DNA of 64,000 bases from Symbiobacterium thermophilum IAM 14863 (GTDB lineage Bacteria > Bacillota > Sulfobacillia > Symbiobacteriales > Symbiobacteriaceae). Below, in pieces: positions 26,793 to 34,349 of this stretch. Below the pieces are notes generated by a model. That model ran no database searches. It saw nothing but the letters and a program-made list of their open reading frames with translations, and was not told where the DNA came from. How positions within the stretch are numbered: the stretch's first letter is position 1; each line of letters starts with the position of its first letter. The DNA lies in NCBI RefSeq assembly GCF_000009905.1, contig NC_006177.1:1178001-1242000 (forward strand). The letters are read 5' to 3'. The position numbers were made by a program, and so were the translations under genes.

Positions 26793-26835
26793 GGGGCTGC
26801 ACCGAGTCATCGCAGATGACGCTCGGGGCAGCCCC
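26793..26835. terminator. Long hairpin between convergent proC and the nuclease gene
   Basis: An interrupted stem built of GGGGCTGC/GCAGCCCC, CCGAG/CTCGG and TCATC/GATGA around a GCA loop. It lies between the converging genes and probably terminates both. Confidence 0.65.
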
Positions 26836-26840
26836 TCGGC

Positions 26841-27833
26841 TTATCTCGGCACAGGCATGGGCAGGGGGGTTCTCTGCTGGTAGTCCCGGCTTCGGGACTC
26901 CAGGTGGGCGATGACGAGCTCCTGACCGTCCAGACGGCGGCGGGGCAGGCAGTCGGGTATCCGTCGCAGCATGCCCTGGAGGGAGAGGTCTTCGGCGTGA
27001 ACGACGGCCAGGTGAATCCCCCGCCGCAGGCAGATCGCCTGTTTGATGAGGTCGCGTCCCAACTGTCTGCGCGCCTGCTCTTCGCTGGGGTACAGCGCCG
27101 TCGGCCCGTAGTGCTGCGCACCGTTGAACTCGAACCCCGCGTTGGGCGGGTAGAAGCGGTCAATCTGCATCTCTTCGCCGGTGTAGGGGTTCACGAGGAA
27201 CCCGGGCGAAGCGTCGTCCTCGAAGTTGTCCAGATCGATCAGCAGGGTGAGCCACTCGCGCATCAGGGCCTCACCCCGGTACGGCGCCTTTTCCAACCGG
27301 CGGTTGATCTCGGCGATGGCCTTCTTCTGGGCGTCGAGCTGGGGATTGGAGAGAATGAGCTGAAACGGCCCCGTCCGCCTGGACCGGCGGACCTCAACCC
27401 AGCCCGCATCGACCAGGCTGCGCAGCGCCCGCCGCGCGGTGCTCGGATCGCAGCGTGTCAGTCTCGCGATCTGGTTGACCGTGATCTCCACTTGACCGTC
27501 GCGGAACGTGGGCGCCAACTGAAGGGCACCGTACGTGATCTTGGCCTGTGCGATGACACACCGGCTTCGTAGCAGATCCACGGGAAGGTAAGCATGTTGA
27601 CCCTTCGAGCAAGTCCAGGGTCTGAGCAGGGATAGTTGCTCAAGCTGTCTATAACTGGGTTTGATGGCGGTGCGGGAGAGCCCGCAGAGTTCGCTCAGGT
27701 GGTTCTGACCTCTTGGCCGGAGTTGAAGCCCCGCCCACGCCACCTTTGCCGAAGCGCCCAGCTGTTCATGGAACAGGATGAAGGCGGGCACCTTTACCTG
27801 GCTCGGCATGTACAGTCCGTTCACGCGCATCAC
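26841..27833 (-). CDS. Duplicated winged-helix protein with Vsr-like nuclease domain
   Basis: A 330-residue protein I cannot name. Two related helix-turn-helix segments occur in tandem. One covers residues about 28-75 (SAKVAWAGLQL then LSELCGLSRTAIKPSYRQLE). The other covers about 97-150 (QAKITYGALQL then VNQIARLTRCDPSTARRALR). The C-terminal part (about 210-285) has the pattern of Vsr-like/PD-(D/E)XK endonucleases: D225 in MQIDRFY, E235 in FEFNGAQHYG, and D261/K264 in RDLIKQ. It may therefore bind and cut DNA. The start is GTG at 27833 or ATG at 27830, with a weak ribosome site. A tandem palindrome array begins 95 bp upstream. Confidence 0.72.
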   Translation of the reverse strand: MMRVNGLYMPSQVKVPAFILFHEQLGASAKVAWAGLQLRPRGQNHLSELCGLSRTAIKPSYRQLEQLSLLRPWTCSKGQHAYLPVDLLRSRCVIAQAKITYGALQLAPTFRDGQVEITVNQIARLTRCDPSTARRALRSLVDAGWVEVRRSRRTGPFQLILSNPQLDAQKKAIAEINRRLEKAPYRGEALMREWLTLLIDLDNFEDDASPGFLVNPYTGEEMQIDRFYPPNAGFEFNGAQHYGPTALYPSEEQARRQLGRDLIKQAICLRRGIHLAVVHAEDLSLQGMLRRIPDCLPRRRLDGQELVIAHLESRSRDYQQRTPLPMPVPR

Positions 27834-27927
27834 CCGAATTTGCGTTCGCCACGTAGATGGAAATTCCTTCTAGATACTGCGGGTGTATGCAACCGTTCCC
27901 GGGGGTCGGGTCGGTAAGGGCGGCGAG

Positions 27928-28410
27928 GAGGCGGAATGTGCGGTGAGCGGAGGGGGACGAGTGCACATTCCGCCTCGAACTCGGGGCTTGGGGGCAAGTG
28001 AGTAATGTCGACGAGGCGGAATGTGCAGTGAGCGGTGGGGAGCGAGTGCACAATCCGCCTCGAACTCGGGGATCGGGGGCAAGTGGGTGATGGCGACGAG
28101 GCGGAATGTGCAGTGGGCGGTGGGGGGCGAGTGCACAATCCGCCTCGAACTCGGGGGTTCAGGGGCAAGTGGGTGAAAGCGAGGAGGCGGAATGTGCAGT
28201 GGGCGGTGGGGGGCGAGTGCACAATCCGCCTCGAACTCGGGGGTTCAGGGGCAAGTGGGTGATGGCGACGAGGCGGAATGTGCAGTGAGCGGTGAGGGGC
28301 GAGTGCACAATCCGCCTCGAACTCGGGGGTTCAGGGGCAAGTGGGTGATGGCGACGAGGCGGAATGTGCATTGGACGGTGGGGAGCGAGTGCACATTCCG
28401 CCTCGAACTC
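27928..28410. repeat. Tandem array of six 85-86 bp palindromic units
   Basis: Units start at 27928, 28013, 28098, 28184, 28270 and 28356; the last lacks its spacer part. Each opens with GAGGCGGAATGTGC and, 15-20 bp further, has the inverse arm ending CCGCCTC. This gives a stem of about 15 bp, followed by a 30-bp spacer containing GGGGCAAGTG. In units 1 and 6 the right arm (TGCACATTCCGCCTC) is a perfect complement; in units 2-5 it reads TGCACAATCCGCCTC, leaving one A-A mismatch. The array runs from 95 bp upstream of the nuclease gene to the stop codon of the amidase-like gene. Apparent ORFs across it are artefacts. Confidence 0.95.
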
Positions 28411-29812
28411 AGTCACGCATGGCCACGAACCAGTAGATTGTCTTTCGGTCCCACCCCAGGTCAAACGGCACGCGGTACCGATCGGCGGTGTGGGAGTTGG
28501 CCACCGGGTAGCCCCGGCTGTCGAAGCCGGTGATCAGGGCCACATGGGTCATCTTGCCCTTCTCCTCGTAGCCCAGCACGTCGCCGGGCTTCAGGAAGGA
28601 GCGAAACCCCTCTGGCCGGCCGGCGGCGATCCGCCACACGGTGCCGAAGTCGCCCCGGACCGCCAGGTCACCCTTGCCCGCGTACCGCAGGTGGCCGATG
28701 AGGGCGTCCGCCCTCGTGAACAGCGGCATCTGCAGCTTGCCCCCGTAGCGGAGCGCCTGGGAGACGAAGTTGGCGCAGTCGCCGCCCTCGCCCATGTAGT
28801 TGCGGAACTTCGGGTTGTACTTGTGGTCGTTGCCGCAGCCGGCGGCCAGGCCGCAGTAGGTGTCGGCGTATTCCACCGCACCACGGCGGTCGTACCGCTG
28901 CGCCGCCAGGGCGGTGACGGCGTGCAGCCCGGAGTTGCCCCGGTTACCGGAGGAGCGGCGAGCGGGCAGTTCCGCCGGCGCCTCCGTCTCGTCGCCCAGC
29001 GGGTCGGAGTACCACTCCAGCCCGATCAGCCAGCGGCCGTCGGCCGTCCGGTGCAGCTCGACGATGTGCCGGCTGCCCACGCCGAACCGGTTCACCGCCT
29101 CCTCCCCCGGGTACTGATACCCCAACTGCAACGTCTGTGCGACGTAGAACCGGGCGCGGTCCTCCGTCACCTTGAGCTCCTTCACCCAGATCCTGGTCCG
29201 TGCCTCGACGAAGCGGACCCCGCGCGCCTCTGCCCACGCCTTGACGTACCTGTACTTCCCCTCCTCGTGCAGCAGGGCCCACTGGGCGGTCTTCCGCTCC
29301 AGTAGGAAGTCCTCCTCCAGCGGCGGTCCCTCCCAGTCCGTCAGAAACCGCCGGGCTCTCCGCTCGTAGATCTCCCGCAGCCGAGGCGTGAGGTCCGGCT
29401 TCTCCGGCTCCGGCGGATCTACCGGCTGGGACTCCGACGATGGAGCCGGGGCAGGCGACTGCCCAGGCTCGGCTGCCCGGGACGGTTGGCCGGGCTCGGG
29501 CGCACGTGGCGGCTGCCCAGGCTCGCGTGTCCGGCGCGACTGGCCGGGCTCGGCCGCGGGGGGAGACTGCCCAGGTTCGGCCGCCCGGATCGGCTGCCCG
29601 GGATCGGGCGATGGCGATGGCCGGGGCTCGGCTGGCCGGGACGGCTGCCCCGGGGACCGCTGTCCCGGCGCCCGCAGCCGGGCCTGGGACGCGGGCGGCA
29701 CCGCCGCAAGCGCAGCAGGCACGGGTTGGCTGGCCGCCGGCCGGGGTTGGGCGCCGATCAGGATTGCCGTCAGCACGACGGCGTGCAGGTACGGGCGGTA
29801 CCGCCGCTTCAT
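28409..29812 (-). CDS. Exported protein with Amidase_6 domain and proline-rich repeats
   Basis: A 467-residue protein with an N-terminal hydrophobic signal (residues about 8-27). A low-complexity Pro/Gln/Arg region (about 40-130) contains imperfect 9-10 residue repeats of the type AEPGQSxxx. A helical or beta middle part follows, and the C-terminal Amidase_6 (putative amidase, NlpC/P60-like) domain starts near YDRRGAVEYADTY. The expected catalytic Cys is in GGDCANFVSQ and the His in MTHVALITG or NSHTADRY. It may cleave peptidoglycan or peptide amide bonds outside the cell. Its stop codon touches the palindrome array, and its upstream region is the 96-bp repeat array. Confidence 0.8.
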   Translation of the reverse strand: MKRRYRPYLHAVVLTAILIGAQPRPAASQPVPAALAAVPPASQARLRAPGQRSPGQPSRPAEPRPSPSPDPGQPIRAAEPGQSPPAAEPGQSRRTREPGQPPRAPEPGQPSRAAEPGQSPAPAPSSESQPVDPPEPEKPDLTPRLREIYERRARRFLTDWEGPPLEEDFLLERKTAQWALLHEEGKYRYVKAWAEARGVRFVEARTRIWVKELKVTEDRARFYVAQTLQLGYQYPGEEAVNRFGVGSRHIVELHRTADGRWLIGLEWYSDPLGDETEAPAELPARRSSGNRGNSGLHAVTALAAQRYDRRGAVEYADTYCGLAAGCGNDHKYNPKFRNYMGEGGDCANFVSQALRYGGKLQMPLFTRADALIGHLRYAGKGDLAVRGDFGTVWRIAAGRPEGFRSFLKPGDVLGYEEKGKMTHVALITGFDSRGYPVANSHTADRYRVPFDLGWDRKTIYWFVAMRD

Positions 29813-29888
29813 GGCCGAGATCCCTCACTTGAGTCTTCGTCGATGGCGCCGCCGCGCGGGCCATCGTCTGTGCTTTATTCTGTCCGCC

Positions 29889-30458
29889 GGCATCGGTCGC
29901 GGTGCATCCTCTTTCTGTCACGTGCGCCTGTCGGCGACGAGGCTCTTATGCGTACCCGTCGACGACGATCCTCCTTCTTTCACGCACATCGATCGGCGGC
30001 AATCCCAAACCCGTCACGTGCGCCTGTAGGAGACAAGGCTCTTATGCGTACCTGTCGGCGACGATCCTCCTTCTTTCACGCACATCGGTGGGCGGCAATC
30101 CTATACCCGTCACGTGCGCCTGTCGGCGACAAGGCTCTTATGCGTACCCGTCGGCGACGATCCTCCTTCTTTCACGCACGTCGGTCGGCGGCAATCCCAA
30201 ACCCGGCAAGCGCACCTGTCGGCGACAAGGCTCTTATGCGTACCGTCGACCACGATCCTCCTTCTGTCACCCCCATCGATCGGCGACAATCCCAGACCCG
30301 TCACGCGCACCTGTCGATGACAAGCCTCTTATCCGTACCCGTCGGCAACGATCCTCCTTCGGTCACGCACGTCGGTCGGTGCGACAATCCTATGCCTGCC
30401 ACGTCCACCCGTCGGCGGCAATCCTCTTTCTGTCATGCGCGCTCGTCGGCGACATACG
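29889..30458. repeat. 96-bp higher-order tandem repeat array
   Basis: The motif beginning GTCACGTGCGCCTGT recurs, with drift, at 29917, 30013, 30109, 30205, 30300 and 30398, a period of 95-98 bp. Each period contains three related segments of about 28-34 bp, each carrying a core like TCGGCGAC followed by different tails (AAGGCTCTTATGCG, GATCCTCCTTCTTTCAC, AATCCCAAACCC). This makes it a three-monomer higher-order repeat, more diverged toward its right end. It fills the divergent gap between the Amidase_6 gene and sleB. Reading frames cross it but shift between copies, so I do not regard it as coding. Confidence 0.9.
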
Positions 30459-30551
30459 GGCCGAGCGCAGGGGAAGACTAGCACCCACAGTCTCACCGCG
30501 GCGGAAGCCGCAGGATCAGCATCCGGACGAGCGGCAAACGGAGGGTCCGAT

Positions 30552-31250
30552 GTGCGCAGGAAGACGGCAGTCCCCTTGCTCCTGATCCTTTCTCTGATCG
30601 CGTTGAGCGCGTGGAGCCTCCTGCCCCGCGGCGCGGAGCAGGCCGAGGCTGCCGCCCGGCCCACGCTGCGCCGGGGGGCGACGGGGGATGCGGTGCGGGA
30701 AGTGCAGCAACGGCTGAGAGACTGGGGCTACTACGAGGGCCAGGTGGACGGCAGGTTCGGCCCCCTCACGGAGAAGGCGGTGCGCTTCTTCCAGTCGAAG
30801 AACGGGCTCACGGTCGACGGTGTGGTGGGCCCCGAAACCTGGGCTGCGCTCGGGTATAGCGGCGCCCAGGCGGCGTCGGCGGGCGCGCAGCGCCCGGGCG
30901 TCAACATCGACCTGCTGGCGCGGGTGGTGCGGGCCGAGGCGGAGGCAGAGCCCTACGAGGGCAAGGTCGCGGTGGCGGCCGTACTCCTCAACCGGGTCGC
31001 CGACCCCCGCTTCCCGAAGACCCTGGAGGGGGTGATCTACGAGCCCCACGCCTTCGAGTCGGTCAGCAACGGGCGCATCTACAACACCCCGCCCACCGCC
31101 GACGACCTGCGCGCCGCCCGCGATGCCGTGAACGGCTGGGATCCCACCTACGGCGCCGTGTTCTTCTGGAACCCGAGCAAGCCGGTCTCCTCCTGGGTGT
31201 GGACGCGTCAGATCATCACCCAGATCGGCAACCACGTGTTCGCCAAGTGA
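30552..31250 (+). CDS. sleB: Spore cortex-lytic enzyme SleB-like hydrolase
   Basis: A 232-residue exported protein with a signal/anchor helix (residues about 6-24) and a PG_binding_1 domain (about 33-95, GATGDAVREVQQRL through VVGPETWAALGY). The C-terminal Hydrolase_2 (SleB) domain (about 110-232) carries the conserved RAEAEAEPYEGKVAVAAV and the catalytic-type Glu. SleB is a lytic transglycosylase degrading spore cortex during germination. The GTG at 30552 follows GGAGGG. ypeB follows after 66 bp, the usual arrangement, and its product is needed for SleB assembly in the spore. Confidence 0.9.
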   Translation: MRRKTAVPLLLILSLIALSAWSLLPRGAEQAEAAARPTLRRGATGDAVREVQQRLRDWGYYEGQVDGRFGPLTEKAVRFFQSKNGLTVDGVVGPETWAALGYSGAQAASAGAQRPGVNIDLLARVVRAEAEAEPYEGKVAVAAVLLNRVADPRFPKTLEGVIYEPHAFESVSNGRIYNTPPTADDLRAARDAVNGWDPTYGAVFFWNPSKPVSSWVWTRQIITQIGNHVFAK

Positions 31251-31316
31251 TCACGGAAGCGGCGGGCCCGCCCGGCGGGCCCGTCCGCGGGCAGATACCG
31301 AAGGGAGATACCAAAG

Positions 31317-32747
31317 ATGGCGGGAAGGGGAATGCAGATGCGGCGAAGCAGGCCGGTCGGGGGCGCGCTCCTGGGCCTCCTGGCGGCCGGCGTGCTGGCT
31401 GTCTGGGGCGCCTGGACGGTCCACCTGTACCGGCAGTACCAGGCCCTGGCCTATGAGCTGGAGGCCGAGCGGCAGCGGAACTTCGCGGAGATGATCAGCC
31501 ACGTCGAGGCCATGCGCGGGCTCATGGGCAAGAGCCTTGCGGCCGGGTCCACCCGTCAGAACGCCCTCTACATGGGGGAGGTCTACCGGCGGGCCAGCCT
31601 GGCGGCGGCCAACTTCATGGCCCTGCCGCTGCCCGAGGAGTTGGGGGCGGCCACGGGCAAGTTCCTGAACCAGATCGGCGACTTCGCCTACAGCGTGGTG
31701 CGCCACGAGGCGGCCGGACGGACCATGGACGAGGCCCAGCGCCAGGAGCTGGCCAGGCTGTACCAGGCGGCCACCGATCTCACCGCCACCCTGCGGGACA
31801 CCGGCCAGGCGTCCGTGAGTGAGGGTTTCCGCTTCGCCAAGGCCGGCGTGGGCCTCTCGGACCTGTTCACGGCCTGGCGGGAGCGCAGGGCCGCGGGCGG
31901 GGCGGACCTCACCCAGGACCAGGCGCAGAAGAGCCTGATCCCGCCCGGGCTGAACCAGGTCGGCCCGCAGATGGACCAGATGCCGGTGCTGGTCTACGAC
32001 GGCCCCTTCTCCGACCACCTGGAGCAGCGGACCCCGGCCATGGGCGGGCCCGCGATCACCCCGGAGGAGGCGAGGGCCCGGGCGTTGGCCTTCCTGCCCG
32101 AAGGCGTCACGGCCGACGCGCTGGAGGTGACCGAGCGGAACGGGCGCGTGCCGGTCTTCGCGGTGCGGCTCCCGCCCGGCGGCGGCCGGCCCGCAGTGAC
32201 GGTGGACCTCGCCCGGGAAGGGGGCCACCTGGTCTCCTACATCAACGCCCGGCCGGCCGGCGAGCCCCGGCTCACCCTGGAGGACGCCCGGGAGGCCGGA
32301 CTGGCGTACCTGGCGGCGCACGGCTGGTCCGAGATGGAGCCCACCTACGGCGAGGTGGCCGACGGCTTCGCCACCGTGCAGTTCGTGCATGCCCCCGGGG
32401 GCGTCCGGATCTACCCGGATCAGGTGAAGGTGCGCGTCGCCCTGGACAACGGCGAGGTGGTGGGGGTGGACGCCCGCAGCTACGTGATGTCCCACCGGGA
32501 GCGGGGCGGGCTGACGCCGTCGGTGACCCGGGAGCAGGCCCGGGCGGCGGTCAATCCCGAGTTGCAGGTGGAGGAGGCGCGTCTCGCCCTGATCCCCACG
32601 GAGGCCGGCGACGGCGAGGTGCTGTGCTGGGAGTTCCGGGGCACCCTGGGGGAGGAGACGTACCTGGTGTACGTGAACGCCCACACCGGCCTGGAGGAGC
32701 GCATCCTGCAGATGCTGATCACCGACAGCGGGACGCTTGCCCTGTGA
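31317..32747 (+). CDS. ypeB: Germination protein YpeB
   Basis: A 476-residue protein with an N-terminal membrane anchor (residues about 14-33), a helical N-terminal half of YpeB type, and PepSY-type domains in the C-terminal half (starting near ITPEEARARALAFLPEG). YpeB stabilises SleB in the spore and inhibits it until germination. The ATG at 31317 follows GAAGGGAG; a second ATG at 31332 is also possible. Together with sleB it shows that the organism belongs to a spore-forming lineage. Confidence 0.92.
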   Translation: MAGRGMQMRRSRPVGGALLGLLAAGVLAVWGAWTVHLYRQYQALAYELEAERQRNFAEMISHVEAMRGLMGKSLAAGSTRQNALYMGEVYRRASLAAANFMALPLPEELGAATGKFLNQIGDFAYSVVRHEAAGRTMDEAQRQELARLYQAATDLTATLRDTGQASVSEGFRFAKAGVGLSDLFTAWRERRAAGGADLTQDQAQKSLIPPGLNQVGPQMDQMPVLVYDGPFSDHLEQRTPAMGGPAITPEEARARALAFLPEGVTADALEVTERNGRVPVFAVRLPPGGGRPAVTVDLAREGGHLVSYINARPAGEPRLTLEDAREAGLAYLAAHGWSEMEPTYGEVADGFATVQFVHAPGGVRIYPDQVKVRVALDNGEVVGVDARSYVMSHRERGGLTPSVTREQARAAVNPELQVEEARLALIPTEAGDGEVLCWEFRGTLGEETYLVYVNAHTGLEERILQMLITDSGTLAL

Positions 32748-32831
32748 CGTCGGGCGGCGAGGGTGCAGGGCCCCGCGACCCGGCCTGCGGCGGGTCAGCG
32801 GCCCCGGCAGCGCAATCGCGCGTGGCGATGC

Positions 32832-32860
32832 TTGACAACCCGTGAACGACGTGGTAATCT
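32832..32860 (+). promoter_or_regulatory. Promoter of the infC operon
   Basis: A consensus -35 TTGACA (32832-32837), a 17-bp spacer and TAATCT (32855-32860), about 215 bp upstream of infC. This is the strongest promoter match in the window. Confidence 0.85.
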
Positions 32861-32867
32861 CTCCACG

Positions 32868-33060
32868 CAAGCATTAACGGGACCTCAGAAGTAGAAGCCA
32901 CCGCTTCTCACCGTACGGCCGGTTGTCGGTACGGTTTCGAGGTTGAGTACGTGGATTCGCCGCAGCAGGCGGCGCTGCAAGCTCAGCTTTGGACGCGGGT
33001 GGCCAATGGCCACCCGTTTCTGCTGTGTGCTTTGGGACGAGGCTGCCCGTTCTACCAGTC
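32868..33060 (+). promoter_or_regulatory. Structured leader of infC-rpmI-rplT (L20-leader type)
   Basis: Between the promoter and infC lie several hairpins: AGAAG...CTTCT near 32890, a stem around ACCGTAC/GTACGGT near 32920-32937, and a perfect 9-bp stem (32996-33004 with 33008-33016) followed by TTTC that looks like a terminator. In Firmicutes this operon is controlled by L20 binding to such a leader, causing premature termination. Binding by L20 here is inferred from position and structure. Confidence 0.7.
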
Positions 33061-33075
33061 AGGAGGTGTTCGTGT

Positions 33076-33624
33076 ATCAAGGATCAGCTCCGGGTGAACG
33101 AGATGGTCAGGGCCCGCGAGGTTCGGCTCATCGATGAGAACGGTGAGCAGCTGGGCGTGTTCTCCTCGCGGGAGGCGTTCCGCATCGCGCAGGAGCGCGG
33201 CCTCGACCTGGTCGAGGTGGCGCCCAACGCGAAGCCGCCGGTCTGTAAGCTGATGGACTACGGTCGGTACAAGTACGAGCAGGCGAAGCGGGAGCGCGAG
33301 GCGCGCAAGAAGCAGAAGGTCATCACCATCAAAGAGGTCAAGATGCGGCCCAACATTGATGATCATGACTTCGCGGTTCGCCAGCGCCAGGCCGAGTCGT
33401 TCCTGCGGGACGGCGACAAGGTGAAGGCCACGATCATGTTCCGTGGCCGCGAGGTCGTGCACGCGCAGCTGGGCAAGGAGGTCCTGGACCGGCTGCTGGA
33501 GACCGTCAAGGACATCTGCGTGGTCGAGCGGCCGCCGCGCCTGGAAGGCCGGAACATGATCATGATCCTCGCGCCCAAGGCCAATCTCGAACCCAAAGCA
33601 GCCCAGCAGGGCCAGGAAAAATAA
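33076..33624 (+). CDS. infC: Translation initiation factor IF-3, probable ATC start
   Basis: IF-3 binds the 30S subunit, prevents early 50S joining and checks start codons. The 182-residue protein matches the full family: N-domain from KDQLRVNEMVRAREVRLI, linker helix, C-domain with GDKVKATIMFRGRE. Homology begins exactly at an ATC codon (33076) placed 7 bases after an ideal AGGAGGTG. No ATG or GTG in this frame fits both homology and the ribosome site; the next ones (GTG 33094, ATG 33100) would remove conserved residues. Non-canonical infC starts are known and let IF-3 repress its own mRNA. Confidence 0.93.
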   Translation: MKDQLRVNEMVRAREVRLIDENGEQLGVFSSREAFRIAQERGLDLVEVAPNAKPPVCKLMDYGRYKYEQAKREREARKKQKVITIKEVKMRPNIDDHDFAVRQRQAESFLRDGDKVKATIMFRGREVVHAQLGKEVLDRLLETVKDICVVERPPRLEGRNMIMILAPKANLEPKAAQQGQEK

Positions 33625-33640
33625 GGAGGAGTAACCGCCC

Positions 33641-33835
33641 ATGCCGAAGATGAAGTCCCATCGCGGCGCTGCCAAGCGGTTCAAGCTGACCGGCAGCGGC
33701 CTGGTGAAGCATTACCCCAGCAACAAGCACCACAAGAACACCCACAAGAAGGAGAACAGGATCCGCGCCCTGAAGCGCAACCTCGTCCTGTCCAAGTCCT
33801 TCCAGAAGAACATCCGGGAGATTCTGCCCCACTAA
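33641..33835 (+). CDS. rpmI: 50S ribosomal protein L35
   Basis: A 64-residue, very basic protein with the family start PKMKSHRGAAKRFKLT and the central KHHKNTHKKENRIRAL. It is the second gene of the infC-rpmI-rplT operon, with AAGGAGG before its ATG. Confidence 0.97.
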   Translation: MPKMKSHRGAAKRFKLTGSGLVKHYPSNKHHKNTHKKENRIRALKRNLVLSKSFQKNIREILPH

Positions 33836-33898
33836 CCCCATAGAAGTCCGCGCGTGCCGGAGCGGGGGCTCCGGGACGTGTCATAGGAGGAGAGCAAC

Positions 33899-34252
33899 AT
33901 GGCGCGCACCAAGCCCGGGAAGACCACCCGTGCTCGTCATAAGAAGATCCTGAAGCTGGCCAAGGGTTACTACGGCGCCCGGAGCAAGCACTTCCGGCCC
34001 GCCAACGAGACCGTCATGAAGGCGCTGTTCTACGCCCGGCGCGACCGGCGGCAGCGGAAGCGCAACTTCCGCCGGCTCTGGATCGCCCGCATCAACGCCG
34101 CCGCCCGCATGAACGGTCTGACCTACAGCCAGTTCATCAATGGCCTCAACAAGGCCGGCGTCCAGCTCAACCGCAAGGTCCTGGCCGACATCGCGGTGAA
34201 CGACGCCGCCGGTTTCTCCGCTCTGGTGGAGAAGGCCAAGGCCAGCCTCTAG
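33899..34252 (+). CDS. rplT: 50S ribosomal protein L20
   Basis: A 117-residue L20 with conserved [19 protein letters not shown] and [16 protein letters not shown]20 nucleates 50S assembly on 23S rRNA and in Firmicutes represses this operon through the leader. GGAGG precedes the ATG; a terminator follows the stop within 12 bp. Confidence 0.97.
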   Translation: MARTKPGKTTRARHKKILKLAKGYYGARSKHFRPANETVMKALFYARRDRRQRKRNFRRLWIARINAAARMNGLTYSQFINGLNKAGVQLNRKVLADIAVNDAAGFSALVEKAKASL

Positions 34253-34263
34253 CAGGCCCCGAC

Positions 34264-34286
34264 GCCCACCCGAGAGGGTGGGCTTT
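34264..34286 (+). terminator. Terminator of the infC operon
   Basis: A perfect 8-bp stem (GCCCACCC/GGGTGGGC) with a GAGA loop, followed by TTTCGTC. Confidence 0.75.
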
Positions 34287-34349
34287 CGTCTGCTGTGCGG
34301 GATTTCCTGTACTCGGTCGCACGACTGCGGCCCGAAGGGAGTAGCCGTC

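Noticed and set aside
27928-28410. CRISPR array
   Set aside because: The units are direct tandem copies of 85-86 bp including their spacers, with long internal palindromes. Spacers are not unique and no cas genes are present.
29902-30585. A repeat protein encoded across the 96-bp array
   Set aside because: The period is a multiple of three in most copies (96), so a periodic peptide appears. It shifts at the 95- and 98-bp copies, there is no ribosome site, and the product has no signal or domain sense.
33072-33137. GTG at 33072 as the infC start
   Set aside because: It is in a different frame from the IF-3 coding sequence; only the ATC at 33076 joins the ribosome site to the homologous frame.
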